The notes under the pieces: generated by a model
The model's input: the letters and a program-made list of their open reading frames with translations, nothing else
Told to the model about the DNA's origin: nothing
Databases searched by the model: none
Shown here: piece after piece, positions 9,788 to 21,733 of the stretch
Position numbering within the stretch: position 1 is the stretch's first letter
Layout: the number at the start of each line of letters is the position of its first letter
From: Cryoendolithus antarcticus
Lineage: Eukaryota > Ascomycota > Dothideomycetes > Cladosporiales > Cladosporiaceae
Assembly: GCA_002077065.1 (NCBI GenBank)
Contig: NAJO01000065.1
Location: 1-64,000, forward strand
Length of the DNA stretch: 64,000 nt
Direction: 5' to 3'
Position numbers and translations under genes: made by a program

Positions 9788-12700
9788 TGCAGTACAATGC
9801 TGTCAAGTCTAGCAAGTCCAATGGGTCACCGCGCCGCTGTACGCGGACGACGGAGGAGTGGTGTTGTCGGCTCGTGACCAAGCTTGCAGGCGACGGTGAG
9901 GTGCGGCGGACAAGGGCTGCTGTGACAAGAATGTGTGAGCGGGAGGCAAGCCATTGTGGGACAGAGTGGTAGTGCGAGTAGGAAATCTCACGCGACGCGA
10001 TTGCCGGCGTGTAATTAATGAGGTTGGTACTTTGCTAGCCGTGACGTGGATTCGGGAGAGGTTGGTGGTAGGGGTGCTGTGGCTGGTGGCTGGCCTGTCC
10101 TGTGCTTCTGCACACTCACCTTTAGTAACTCTATTCTTGTATTATCGCACATCGGATACCCTTCTAGTCGCTGCTAGCAGTATTCTGGCGCGCGTGGCAT
10201 GCGTTGCTAGTAGTGAGGCGTGTTGCGATGCGCTGTCAATGGTTCCGCTTCGAGTGATAAAGTTGGCAGTGCGGTGAGCATTCGCACTCGCCTCAAACTT
10301 TGCGCCAACAAGTGCTGCAATCGACATCGAACAAGATCTCCGCTACGGCAGCACGAACGTTGCTCAAGCGTTCGTTTCCGTGCGATGCTCGTTCGTTTTG
10401 TCCGTCCCATAATCCCGCGTACTCGGTCGAGGTGCCACAGCGCTTGACCTGTTCCTGGCACCCGTTGCCGAGACTTTCATGCAGTCACTTTGGTGGTGAT
10501 GAGATGTCTGGCCGTTGCTGTGACCGAGGATCTCATTGTCGATGGAAGCCTCGACCGAAGCATTGCCGTAAGCGAACAGCGTATTGGCCATGTTCAACAT
10601 ATCGACCTGTCAGGCATCCCCTCGCATTCGAGTGCCAGTGCCAGCGCACCACACGCACAGCCACACCTTCTCATCTCGGCACATCCGCCGGCCTGCCGAG
10701 CGTGGGAGGGCAGAAGGATGCCGGATCGCGTTTCAGTCATCAACCCCAGCAAATGATGAGAAGCCAGGAGGTGGACCTCCGCTGAGAACAAAATGCAAAC
10801 AGCTACCGAGATGGAAGCTGTCGAAAGATGCAGCATTTCTTCCACCGATCATCCGTGACGGTACGACAATCTCACGTCCAATCAGAAGGCTGAGAAGCTC
10901 TCTCGGGAGAACTGCGCTTCTGGACTTTTGAGACATCGAGCTCGAGATGTCAGCGATGTAAGAGAGTTCGTTCAGATGCTGTACTTCTAAAGCACATCCA
11001 TTGAGGGTAGGTGGAGCATCACTTGTTGTACAGCAGGCTTTATGCTCATCTTGATGGTGGTGATAGCCAACACAGCTGCTAGCATGACGAGAGTGCGAGC
11101 AGAAGGAAAGTTTTTGTCTTCCTTTTTTCACTATGCATCGCAGAACGTTTCTAATCTCCGTTGTTCTTGGAGTCGCTTGTGCTTCGATCGATTGCGCTGC
11201 AGATGTTCGACTGCTGATGCTACATCATCGAAAAGGAGAGGATGTCTCCCATGCATTCCATGCAGCACCTATGCTGTGTAGGCTTTGTGTCGCTGGCGCT
11301 TCTATTGATCGCGCCCGATCTGTCTCATGCAGCGCGCCTACTCCAATTGGCTCTCAACATGCTCATGCTCCGATCGACTGCGCCGCAAATGCTGAAACAA
11401 TGGGTGTGGTGTCAGCGAGAAGGCCGGGCTCCGTTCGATGTATAGCAGACCGAGCCTGTCGAACCTGCATCTCGAGTCGCCGGTGCTACGATTGTTCGTA
11501 CCGCAGATGTTGGATTGTCGGCGCTGTGCCAGCGAGAAGGACGCCTTCCGTGCGCAACGAGCCTCGAACAGCACGCTCGCCCTCTAGAATCCATCTCTGA
11601 TGAATGGCTAGATCGACGGTGAGAGGCCTCTCAGCTCGCAGGTATACTGCTCGTAATACCAGTTCGATGGGTCTCTTGGGTGCGCCGATAACACTATGAA
11701 TGGCAATCGCTGCTGCACATGCGGTGAGAGCAGGATGTCCTCTGTAGGCAATACTCATGAAGTTGAAAGCTCATTGCCTCAACGATGACCCGACTGGCCG
11801 GCTGTAAGGACGGTGAGATGCTCTCAGCTTGTCATCAGACTGTTCACCGTATGATTGAACGGTCTTGTGGTCACGTCAGCAAAGCTGTCACCGGGACCAG
11901 ACCATTGTCACTCTTCTGTAAGTTTGGAGACACTCTCCACGGCTCGAATCCATTACCAAAGCGTCTGTACACTCAATCGCGGCAACTAACAGTCGATCAG
12001 TATAATATCGAGAGGGTTGGGTGAGTACGCAGGACCCCACATCACGATGTACTCTCTTCTCAGCTGCGAAGGAGTAGGCAGACGCTCGTGGTGTGCATGT
12101 CAGTAGCACGAGGCTCTCCACACCTTGAGAAGAGCGGAGGTTTTGAATCGACGAGGAGACATCGATTCTCGGCGAGACGGCTGATAGCTACGATGACTGT
12201 CCGTCTGACATGAGGAGCCTGTGTTTCTCCCTTGAACCAGTGAAATGAAGCTGGACGCATCTTAGTCCTTCCGTTGAGTGCATGGCGATTGGATCTCGGA
12301 CACCTTGACGACGTCAACCAATATTCATGTGGCACAATGACAACTACGTGTGCTGTTGCAGGAGGTCGGGAAAACGTCTGACGCTCGTGTATCGCTACCA
12401 CGACAGCTGAAGCTCCAGGAATAGGAAAGGGATCGTTATAGATTGTATAGTGACTTGCTGTCGAGAGTGCCGTCAATCATCAGAATACACCAAACAGGAG
12501 CGTGAGCGAGCCAGAAATACCTATTGTCAGCATAATGCACGCGAGAGTCAGTCACAACGTATCGAGATCAGCGAAGAAGATCGCGAGCTGTGACGAGGAA
12601 GCAAGCGAGCGTTCCGAGAGAGCAACAAATACAGAAGGGAGCAAAGCTAACGCGTCTACGTAAGCCGGGCCACGGACGTGATTCGAGTATTCCGCAGTTT

Positions 12701-12971
12701 GAGTCTGATCTCGCCAAGTCGAAAGCACAATGCCACAGATGCTCGGCCAAGTGCTGTTGTAGATTCCACCTCTGGCTACCGCCGATTGCTACGGGCCGTA
12801 GCAGGGCAGAGATCGCACTGCGATAGAAGGATGACGATAGAAAAAAAAAGCCTTACTGACCTCCGCACACTCGCATGGTGCTGCACATAACCCATGCCAA
12901 CTTTCATTTCCGACCGGAGAAGTCCCCATGCCTGATCTTGCAACTAATCTAATCTGATCGTCTGCGATGAT
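9788..12971. other. Gene-poor 3.2 kb stretch
   Basis: No frame over about 160 codons and none with a recognisable domain, signal or plausible splice chain. It probably holds the 5' exon and promoter of the coiled-coil gene near 9.8-10.1 kb. The rest has GC content like its neighbours, so it does not look like an AT-rich RIP-decayed block. Loose repeats near 11.2-11.5 kb are listed separately. A short A-run (9 A) lies near 12840. Confidence 0.5.
11180..11520 (+). repeat. Loose degenerate repeats of a CGATTGCGC..GCAGATG-like unit
   Basis: Several divergent copies of a roughly 25-bp unit can be read by eye: near 11186 (TCGATTGCGCTGCAGATG), near 11305 (TTGATCGCGCCCGATCTG), near 11370 (TCGACTGCGCCGCAAATG) and near 11488 (ACGATTGTTCGTACCGCAG). 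Spacing is irregular and no coding sense is apparent. This may be an old tandem duplication. Confidence 0.3.
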
Positions 12972-14235
12972 CTACTCGTCCCAAATGACAGCAGAAAGGC
13001 CGTTCTCCTGCCCGTTGCCTCCGGTGCTTGCAACCTGGAGACTCGTAAGAAGTCCACCAAGTCGTCCGGAAGTAGTGTTGCGAGCAATGATCGCCACATT
13101 ACTGCTCGTCTGTCCTCCCACCGCGACAAGCGTTCCAGCCTTGTTGATCTGAAACGTCCTCGGGTACCAGGCATGCGCATTGGTGATCTCGATGAAAGTC
13201 AAGGCGCCGGTCGAAGGGTCAATGCTGTACGTAGCAATGCTATCCTGCTGCGAGCCGAAAGTCTGATCATTTCTGTTGGCGACGTAGACGAAGTTGCCAG
13301 AGACGTGGACTTCGGCTGCCTTCGCGGGGAGTCCGTTCGTCGCTTGAGCACTGTTGGGTGGAGCTTGGCCGGAGGGGTAGGTTGAAAGGGTTTGCGTCTT
13401 AGTCAAAGTCAGGCAGGAGTTGTTCGGGTAGCTGGCTGTCCAGGCTGTGACCGTGTTGCTCAGCTCATTCACAGTGTATAAGCGCAGACCAGTTAATGAG
13501 CTGGCAGATGGAGCCCACCAAGCGCCATGGCGAGGACCATCGCCTGCATTTGCCGAGGCTGCGGGGCAGGTCGTCAAGTTGCCTGTCGTGGTATTGATGC
13601 TGAAAATGCGGAGCAGGTCTGCGCCTAGGTCGGGGACAACGAGGTAGTTGCCCATCGGGCCCGTGATGGCGGAGTGCGGGTGAGGAGCATTCTGGCGGGA
13701 ACTGACTGGGCCAGATTTGGATTGCGTGAACTTGATCTTTTGGAGGGCAGTGGAGGAGGAGGTGAGGGGGAGCTTGAAAGTGGAGATTGTCGATGGGTCG
13801 CTGTGTTGATATTAGTCAATGTGGCGCCACTGCGAGGATAGCATACCCGTACTACTCAGACAGCACCACGAATCCCTTACCATCACTCCCACCATAGAAC
13901 GAGCCATGTACATCACCTCCAGTCGTCGTAGCTTGCCCGCTCAATGTTGTCGTCCCATCATTGCCGACACTGAAAGTGGTGACCTTTGCGCTGCGACCGT
14001 TCCCTCCACTCTCATCGGTACACAGCAGCGTCCCTGAAGCCGAGTCCAGACCCAGCCATGAGGGCATGCTTCCACATCCCGAAACTGAGCTCTTGCTGGT
14101 AAGCGTGCCGCTGTTGCCATTGCGCGAGAAGGCAAGCGTGTAGATCTTGCCGGTGTAGTGGCTCGCCAGCAGCGTCTGGCCGAGAACAGACGGTGCCAGG
14201 GCCAGCCCGGCGTATGTGAAGTGTGTGAAGTGCAT
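12972..14235 (-). CDS. Secreted lactonase-type beta-propeller (6-phosphogluconolactonase / muconate-cyclase-like)
   Basis: Two exons, 14235-13853 and 13800-12972, joined by a 52-bp GTACGG...CACAG intron with a TGACTAAT branch site (phase 2, completing a Tyr codon). An apparent in-frame TAG just after exon 1 lies inside this intron. The product is 403 residues. It starts MHFTHFTYAGLALAPSVLGQ, a signal peptide with likely cleavage after LGQ. The body carries the repeating blades of the lactonase family: SWLGLDSASGTLLCTDES, HPHSAITGPMGNYLVVPDLG, then LRLYTVNELSNTV and the closing NAHAWYPRTFQINKAG and GLSAVIWDE. Upstream codons (to 14349) are open but precede the signal peptide. Substrate is unknown; the family includes 6-phosphogluconolactonases and cis,cis-muconate cyclases, and a secreted form argues for an extracellular lactone. 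Confidence 0.88.
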
Positions 14236-14349
14236 GATATCAGAGAAACGAACGAAGCGAATGGCGTGGACTGAACAAACACGCCTGAAGACAGGGAAAG
14301 CGTGTATACCTACCTGCAGTATGCCCAGGTTTCGAAACAGAAGATCCAC

Positions 14350-15193
14350 GTCTCACAACGCCTTTAGCCAGGTCTGCAAGAGCAATCTGCGGAAGTGGTG
14401 TCGGTGGTTTATTGTAGATGAAGTCCGGGTTCATCCTGAAACCGGCACGGAGCGCGTGGCCGTTGCGAGAGGCGCCAAGGTGAGGCGCAACGTTGGTGTA
14501 ACAGGCCAAGATGGTATGAAAGAGACACCACGCTAAGCCAATCTACGCTGTCTGTGTGTGTATTGCGTTCAGTTGAATGTCCGTGAAAGGTGGTGGCATA
14601 GTAGACAGCACGTCGCGAGCAGTCGCACATCTTGATCGCGCTGGTGAGATGAGCTGCCAGTGACCGCAAAACGTCGATGAAGCCTGCGTGCGCACTGTGT
14701 GGTCATCGAGCAATGAAGTGTGCTGGATGTAGGTGGCGGCGTTCGTGGAGTCAGGAGATGTAGCGGAAGGAAATCAACGAAGTGCTGTTGCTGTCTATGA
14801 AGGCGCCAAGCCCGACGGACTTCACCTGTCCCAATATGAAGGTGGGTAGTGTCTGCACGGTGTACACACCTATCACGCGCTCCAAATGCCCAGCGGTGAC
14901 CATAATCACATAGGAGTTTGCCTTGACTTATAATACCGGACGATTACGTTGTGTATCGCTGGTGCAATTGGGTTGAGATCAACGGTCCATTACTTTGCCG
15001 CAGCGGCCACGCTCTACGTAGATCAATATTCAACTCGTCCGCTCTCATGCTCAATGTCTTGCCATGATCTTGCGTTCGTTTCGTCTGCGAGCATAGTCCC
15101 AGAACAGGTCGTAGAGGCTATATGTTGTATGCGTGAACGTGCAATGCCAAGACTTTGGCTTCACTCATGCCCACGGTGGTGCAACACAACCGT
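14350..15193. other. Intergenic region between lactonase and OPT genes
   Basis: 844 bp upstream of the lactonase and downstream of the OPT gene. No coding pattern seen on either strand; it should contain the lactonase promoter. Confidence 0.5.
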
Positions 15194-18100
15194 CTAGCAC
15201 AGGTTCGCCGGGCAGGCGATCTGTGTGCCGTAGGGGTCTGGTCCAGCGATCCCTAGCGTTCGTTGTTAGTCAATGCAGCTTAGACATGGCTCATCCTGCG
15301 TTGACTTGCCTGCAATCTGGAAAACAGCGTTGAGAACTCCACCGATTCCCTCGCCAGCGATGAGTCCCTATGATGCAAGTTAGTGTCTGTAACGTAGCTG
15401 GGAATGCAGAAACGCGCACAGCTGCAATAGCGAAACCGTATATATCGAAGGACTTTGGCGATCTCTTCGCCCAGAAGTAGCTTGGGACAGCGCCCTGTGA
15501 ACCTGTCAGTTGCTGCTGCATCGCACAGGGGTTGTAGTAGTCCGCACGATGATCATTGCTAAGCCATAATATGTCTGTACCATCGTGAATGCAAGCCCAA
15601 TGCACATGAAGTTCGGGTGGTAGACGCGGTACTTCGCCATTTTGCCCTTGTAACCGTAGTGACGAACGATCGACATGAATCCACCGAAGCAAGCGAATAC
15701 GATGGCGAAGATGCCGCTCGTGCGTGGAACTGGGAAGACTGGGTCTGTAACAGCTACCGCTACAGCACGCCAGGCTGCAATGGAAGGTCCGGCGAAAGGA
15801 CAGGTCTCGGCCTCCGGATCGATGACACACGGGTATGCCTTGACGAAAAGGATGTACAACGCCGGTGCCAGGAAGACGGCAACGATCGTACCGAGACCCT
15901 GAGCAATCCATTGCTGGGTAGGAGGAGTGCGAAGGAGGAATCCGACTCGGAAGTCGCCCACCAAGTCGGAAGCCTGGTTGGCACCCATACTGGCGATCGA
16001 GCCGCCCAAGAGGTTGAGCCGCTGTGCCTTTGAGGTAGCCCAATGCTCTCCCTTGGTCGCGCCGCCAAGAACGATCTGAGAAGCCTTCGATGCGGCAGTC
16101 AGAGGAGTGATATCTGTAACACCAGCGCACTGGACTGCTAGGAACGAGAAGAAGAACGCCAGGAAGACGGCAAGAAGCGACATGCCGACGGGCATCTCGA
16201 ATTGTACGCCCATAACGACACAGGTCATGATGATGACGAGGACGAGGAGGGGGAGCCACATCCACCACTTGACTTGCTCATGCGGTAGAGCCGGATCCTC
16301 AACAAGATCGCTCTCATCTTGTACGCCCTGCCTAGAAAGGAAGGCATGCTGCTTGCCCTTGCGCTTGCTGTATTGAGTGTTGAGCCATTCGCAGGATCCA
16401 CGCCAGATAGCCTTGGCGATGAAGCCGAACAGCTTATACTGCAGGAACAGCTCAGTGAAGCTGACCACGATCATGAGAAGAACACCAGGCCAGAGAAGCC
16501 AGAAACGTGGTGATGGATGATCCTTGTTGGACGCCGCCGCGCTTAAGGAACCGAAGCTCATGTAACGGTCCCAATCCGGGTCCTTCGGGGCGATCTGCTT
16601 CCCCCAGGCGGCGCCAGTGTGGATGAGCGAGGGTCCGATAATTCCCCAAGCCAGGATTGATCCAGCGTAGTAGGACACGGCAGTGTTAATACCAACCTAG
16701 TCAGACTTGTCAGTCACCGCTCACGACGACAAGGAGAGAGGGTTCAAAACTTGCCAGCATGCCGCTTCCAATGAATGCGGGCGTAAATTCTATCATCCAG
16801 CCCCAGTTCTATAGTAGAGTCAGCATTGCCGCATCCTGTATGGTTCTGAGCGAGTGTCTGGCTTCTGACCTCGATATCGATAGCATAGTTCGTTTTGCTG
16901 TACTTGCTCCAGATGAATATCCACTAAAATGCGTCAGTATACGATCACAAGGAACGACTCTCAGCGTCCGCGTAGTCGCGCCGATGCGGGTTTGCAGCGC
17001 AGACGATATGACCTCAGACGAGCAGTGTTTGCCGGTGAGCAGGCTTGTCTGATCGCCGGGTGGTCTCGCATGACCTTCGAACTCGAGCCATGGAAAATCT
17101 CCTAGTGAAGCTTACAGTGCTACCGAAAAGTCAGTAATGGACGACAACGATGGCAGGAGTAGGATTCGCGCACAAAGGATGCCAGTCCCAAAGTATGCCA
17201 AGAGCCTGTCTGGGAATTAGCGGAATGTCCGCGGGAGGTAGGGGGGGTGGGGGATGAAAATGTTCAAACTCACATATTGTGACACAACGCGCTGGATGAA
17301 CGCCAGACTGAAGGCAATGCCAAGCGCACGCATCTTCAACTTAGCAATAGCCTCACCAGATGCAGCGGCGTGCATGCTTCGGATGGTCATTGCCGTGGCG
17401 GAGGGGGTCGGGAAAATTAGACGAAGTTCGCGCGCGAGGTAAATGATAAAAAACTTCCGGAGTGGACTGCGGACTTTCGATTAGCCTCGCTGCACGCGGT
17501 ACTAGACAGTGCGGGCTAACTAACGTCGCAAACGCAAACCCGAAGTACCCGCCGACAATCGTCAGAGTGATCAGGCGAGGGAAATCCTTCTCCGGAGTGC
17601 TCAGGAGACCCAGAGAGTGCATGGCAGGGATACCAGAGATGAAGACGCTGGATAGACCACCAGCAGCGGTAGCAGCGGTCTGTACGATATTATTCTCACG
17701 GGGGCCGAATGATCCGCCAAGGATGGGGAACTTTTCCGGAAGCGCTCGTCCAAGGGCTATTGACAAGTCAGCAACCACACAAGTACGTATTGCCTCTTCA
17801 AATAGCTTACGCTTGAGCACTGCAAAGCCTATGATAGCCCCGAAAAGCGATGCACCGAAGGTCCAGCCAGTCTTCAAGCCAAGGTAGATGTTGGAGGCAC
17901 CGACGAGCGCACCGCAGATGCAGCCGACGACCATGGCGCGAATGGTGATGATCTGATGACGCTCATCTGGCAAATCGTCGAAGGGTACGAAGGGATCCGT
18001 GGTCATGCCGACCATCTCATCGACGTTGACATCGGGCTGTTTCTTCTCATCCAGGGACGAAGTTTTCGAGGTCGCATCACCGAAACCGCGGTGTTCGGCT

Positions 18101-18308
18101 GTGTGATTCCTGTCTGCGTCTGCGATTGTGCGGAGATTGCCATTCAAGTCGTGCGGCGCGAAAGTGTTCTCCTTCTCAGTCAAGGGAGGTACATCTGGGT
18201 TGATGAAGCCCTGTGACGAAATTAGTCCAAGGTCGACATCACAGCGCATATTGTACTTCATACCATTGGGAGGATGGGACGATCGACAACCTCTGTTACT
18301 GTCGCCAT
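15194..18308 (-). CDS. OPT-family oligopeptide transporter, 12 exons with a 4-nt microexon
   Basis: Plasma- or vacuolar-membrane transporter of the OPT superfamily, 784 residues. Exons: 18308-18264, 18210-17811, 17756-17525, 17466-17274, 17205-17174, 17116-17119 (microexon CACT on the minus strand), 16923-16870, 16808-16755, 16696-15548, 15494-15420, 15367-15310, 15252-15194. All phases agree. The start gives MATVTEVVDRPILPM. Family blocks include SNIYLGLKTGWTFGASLFGA, GGSFGPRENNIVQTAATAAG, GWMIEFTPAFIGSGMLVGIN, SMGANQASDLVGDFRVGFLL, YGFAIAAGLIAGEGIGGVLN and GTQIACPANLC at the end. More than ten hydrophobic segments fit the 14-16 expected. Introns at 16697-16754 and 15253-15309 use GC donors (GCAAGT). 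A CCAAT box lies about 170 bp upstream, at 18479-18483. Substrate (peptide, siderophore or metal complex) cannot be told. Confidence 0.9.
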
Positions 18309-19984
18309 GATTGCAACACACTACCACACTAATGGTACTGGGAAGCAACGATACGCGCGTGAGGAAAGGCTGAAGTCTTATGAATGACGATGGCCCCAGT
18401 CACCACCGATGCAACCCTTGCCCGACCATCAGGTGGGTGGTATCTCCAAGGATCCACATGTACCTATCTTGCTGCCAGCCAATGAGAGCATCCCGAAATA
18501 CAGCTTCATGTCAGACAACGCTTGTGAACATGCACCGAACAACATACCTGCCTTCTTCGGTTAGACAAAGTTCCTGCGCTTCGGGCTACGGTACGGCGCC
18601 AAGCCTTATGGCGACAGCAAGCTCATGGCGACATGTCTTGTTCGAGGCCTGCGATGATTGTCCGAATCTCGATTAGCACACACGCTTGCGCTGTGCCGCA
18701 TTCGCAAGAGGATTGCAAGCCTGAGCTGCGGTACAACAGCATGCGCGATAATAGCCCTGGACAGATAACACAGGCAGGATTATCCAGTCACTGGCGATCA
18801 CCACACGACCACTGCATGGGTGGGTGACGCTGGCGCGCATGAAAAACCTTGGCGCATCTTATTGAAGAAGTTCACCCGTTAGCCAAGACTGAGCTTGCCC
18901 GTTCAAAGGCGATTGCGCCGTGGAGCTTGATCGGACTTCGCGACGCAAATCGCGTGGAGGTGGCAAGGTCTCTTTTTAAAGCTAATCTATCGAATCCTGC
19001 TAGATAACATTATGCTGCGCTGGTCGTAAGCTGAGGTATGACATCTGCGCCATGAGCCATGGTAGCATCTTCTCGCAGTCGCAAAAGATGAGGCGCGATG
19101 GCAGAGAGTCGCTTCGCACATCGGCTGCCAAGAATTGCAAAATGTGGTCCCGATAACTCTCCCACGACTCCTGGAGCGGAAGGCCAAATGGTTTCACAAG
19201 TCATCTCCACGCCACTATGGCCTTGGCAGAAAGCGTAGACCATCGCCTTGGCATGCACCGAGTCGATCTTCGAAGCTCTCCAAGGCGTTGGAAGCGCTCA
19301 GCTGTGGGATGTGAAGGCAGAGCGGGTGTCACTGGGCACCGCGATGGAGTGACGGAACCGATGAATCACCTTCTGCCAGCAGCAAAGTCGAGGTGAAGTC
19401 GAGATCAACTGTCCGTCGCGCCCATTCGCAGCCGACCGAGGCCAGAAGGCTATTTCAGACTTTGCGGGCAAGCACGTGCTGGTCACGAGATCAGCTTGCG
19501 GTCGATTCTGTAGCCGAGAGGTGTCGTCGTGATTGTCAAGTCAATCGTACGCAAGAGTAGGTTCGATTAGTGTGAAGATGTGCGGCATCGACGACAACTA
19601 TCAAGAGCTGTGATGCAGACGGCGCAATGAGAGGAACGGCCGATAGAAGATATCACAATGTCAACATCGCTCACCTGTTCTGCTGACTAGAATGTATGTG
19701 CGCGGAGAAGCGGCTGCATCTGTGCTACTTTTTGTGCATATATACAGTCCCTTGTTTTCTTGGTCCACGACCACCCAGAACAGACTTGATAGCTTTTTGC
19801 TGCATTCAGATACTTCTTGGATGCTGCAGCGCTACAGTCTTACTCTCGCGGGCTTTCCAGCACTATAGCATCTCCGTGGCCTACCAATGGCGTTTTCCTA
19901 TGGCGGGCTTTGCTATAGCAGCTTCAAGCACTTGCGAAACATCCAGAGAAGCGGAACAACGAGCACTTGTCTACTCCGTCACAC
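18309..19984. other. Intergenic region upstream of the OPT gene
   Basis: About 1.7 kb between the OPT start and the 3' end of the zinc-finger gene. Frames are short, and none has a domain, signal peptide or clear splice partners. It holds the OPT promoter, with a CCAAT box at 18479-18483. I see no gene in it. Confidence 0.5.
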
Positions 19985-21733
19985 TCACCATGGGATCTGA
20001 GATGCGTCAATCCCAGCTCCGGCCTTCTCGTCATCGCTCTCGGGGTCCATATGGCTACTGATTTCGCCGCCGCCGTTAGCAGTCAAATCGGGTAACTTAT
20101 TCCCTCGGTTGAAGTACCGAGCGAGATCCGCTTTCGTAATGCCCTCGACAGAGTCGCCGTTGGCATCTCCATCCCCCTGCACCGGTGACTGCGACCTGGA
20201 CGTCTGATAATAGGATGACGAGTCGACGTCGATCAAGTTAGTCTTGCTTGTACCATCAACGTAGTGCGCGACGTACATATCGAGGTAATGTGCAGCCATT
20301 GGCAGTTTGCAGAATGCCTTGCCTCCACGGCGAGTGCAATCGGCTCGCTGACAGACATGACCTAGGATGCAGTCTAGGTATCTGCACTCGCCCTTGCGCT
20401 TGCATGGCTGTCCAGATGCGACCGACTTCAGATGAGCTCTCATACCGTCACTTATCGGGCGATGATCGTATTCGCAAGCACTGTCTGTGCATGTGTCATT
20501 GAGGTGGTATTTGTTGCAGAGCTTGTGTCTGCCAATGCGCTCGTTGCACTCGCGTCGGTCTTCGGGGGTGCATGATGGGTGTTGAGGGTCGAGGCGTTGA
20601 TTCTTCGAATTTACCGGGATTTTGCCCAGTGGGATCTCGTCATTGTCAGGCAGACTCGTGAAGTCCTCTGCTAGATTTGAGGCTCCATTTACAGCCTGCT
20701 CCGTCGTTCTACGATTGCCTCGCATGAAGTCGTTATCCGCGCTTGAAGTGAACCTTGTGTCCTCTTTCGAGTTGAGAGCAGGCCTCCAATTCGCCGATAG
20801 CGCCTCTTTGGTATCGATCTTGACATGCGGGAATTTGCAGCTGTCACCATTTTTGCAGGTTCCTTTCTGATAGAATGCGCATGGTGGCATGCTTCTCTGG
20901 ACTGTGCGATGCGGCATACTTCTCTGGATTGCGTGAGGCTCTGCTACTGCTGTTTTCGTCTGCGCCGGGTGATGAGAAGGAGCAGACTTCGTCCCTTGAG
21001 AATCAGTCGACGAGTCAGTCGACTCCAACGGGGTCGAACGAAAAACCTTCCGAAACTCTTCTACACGCATACCAAGTTCATGGAAGCGATGTTGGAACGC
21101 GTGGTTGCGCACGAGCGTGATCCTATCTTTGGCGCTTGCCGATACATCGTTGATGTACCCTGCGTTGTGGCAGCCTGCAAAGTAGATGTGCTGACATTGA
21201 CGATTCGCGTCAAAAAAGCGCAAAGTAGCTCCTATCTTTGAAGCTGCACTACCTTCCAGCTCGCCAGCATCGATGAAGTCGAATAGATCGTTAGACGCGT
21301 TAAAATTGGCGACCAAGGGCGCGATGGATCGTTTCTCCGGACCAGCAAGTCTCAATTTACTAAGTCCCCTCGACAAAGCAGACACGTTTGCGTAGATCCT
21401 TACGACAACGCAACAATGCTCCAGTCCAGTGTTCCTCAAGCTTTCAAGCACTGCTTGATTAAGTAGCTGTGCGGCACGCTTACCACCATCGGCGCCACCA
21501 CTGATGAGGTCATTGTTGAAGATGTAATGATCGCCATCGACCAAGACTACGACGAAGGGACTGCCTTTGTCCGAGGTCGAGGATTTTGCAAGCTTCTTAT
21601 ATCGCTCGCGCGCGTCCCGCTCCTCCTCGTAGTCGCTCTTGAGCCTCCGATACTCCTCGACTAGCGTAGCGTGGGATTGGAGAACATCCCGCACAGCTTT
21701 GCTGGAGATGTCCAACTCGCTCTCGGTCAGCAT
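19985..21733 (-). CDS. CCCH zinc-finger protein with N-terminal NYN/PIN-like (DUF7923-type) domain
   Basis: Single-exon frame of 582 residues starting MLTESELDISSKAV. Residues about 15-55 are a coiled coil. Residues about 58-215 form a globular domain beginning FVVVLVDGDHYIFNNDLI and containing QHIYFAGCHNAGYINDV. It resembles a fungal domain that usually precedes CCCH fingers and has a NYN/PIN-like outline. After a Ser/Thr-rich linker comes a classical finger CAFYQKGTCKNGDSCKFPH (C-x7-C-x5-C-x3-H), and near residue 410 a second one, CNKYHLNDTCTDSACEYDH (C-x8-C-x4-C-x3-H). More cysteines follow (CKRKGEC..CILGHVC..C). The role is probably RNA binding. The final codons read TGG TGA GTG, so a GTGAGT donor sits at the stop and a short 3' exon cannot be excluded. 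Confidence 0.75.
   Translation of the reverse strand: MLTESELDISSKAVRDVLQSHATLVEEYRRLKSDYEEERDARERYKKLAKSSTSDKGSPFVVVLVDGDHYIFNNDLISGGADGGKRAAQLLNQAVLESLRNTGLEHCCVVVRIYANVSALSRGLSKLRLAGPEKRSIAPLVANFNASNDLFDFIDAGELEGSAASKIGATLRFFDANRQCQHIYFAGCHNAGYINDVSASAKDRITLVRNHAFQHRFHELGMRVEEFRKVFRSTPLESTDSSTDSQGTKSAPSHHPAQTKTAVAEPHAIQRSMPHRTVQRSMPPCAFYQKGTCKNGDSCKFPHVKIDTKEALSANWRPALNSKEDTRFTSSADNDFMRGNRRTTEQAVNGASNLAEDFTSLPDNDEIPLGKIPVNSKNQRLDPQHPSCTPEDRRECNERIGRHKLCNKYHLNDTCTDSACEYDHRPISDGMRAHLKSVASGQPCKRKGECRYLDCILGHVCQRADCTRRGGKAFCKLPMAAHYLDMYVAHYVDGTSKTNLIDVDSSSYYQTSRSQSPVQGDGDANGDSVEGITKADLARYFNRGNKLPDLTANGGGEISSHMDPESDDEKAGAGIDASQIPW

Noticed and set aside
13849..13857. In-frame TAG after LSE in the lactonase gene
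   Set aside because: It spans the exon 1/intron junction. A 52-bp GTACGG...CACAG intron with a TGACTAAT branch site splices it out and keeps the family text in frame.
15291..16268. 325-codon minus-strand frame over the OPT gene
   Set aside because: Out-of-register shadow of OPT exon 9; no conserved text.
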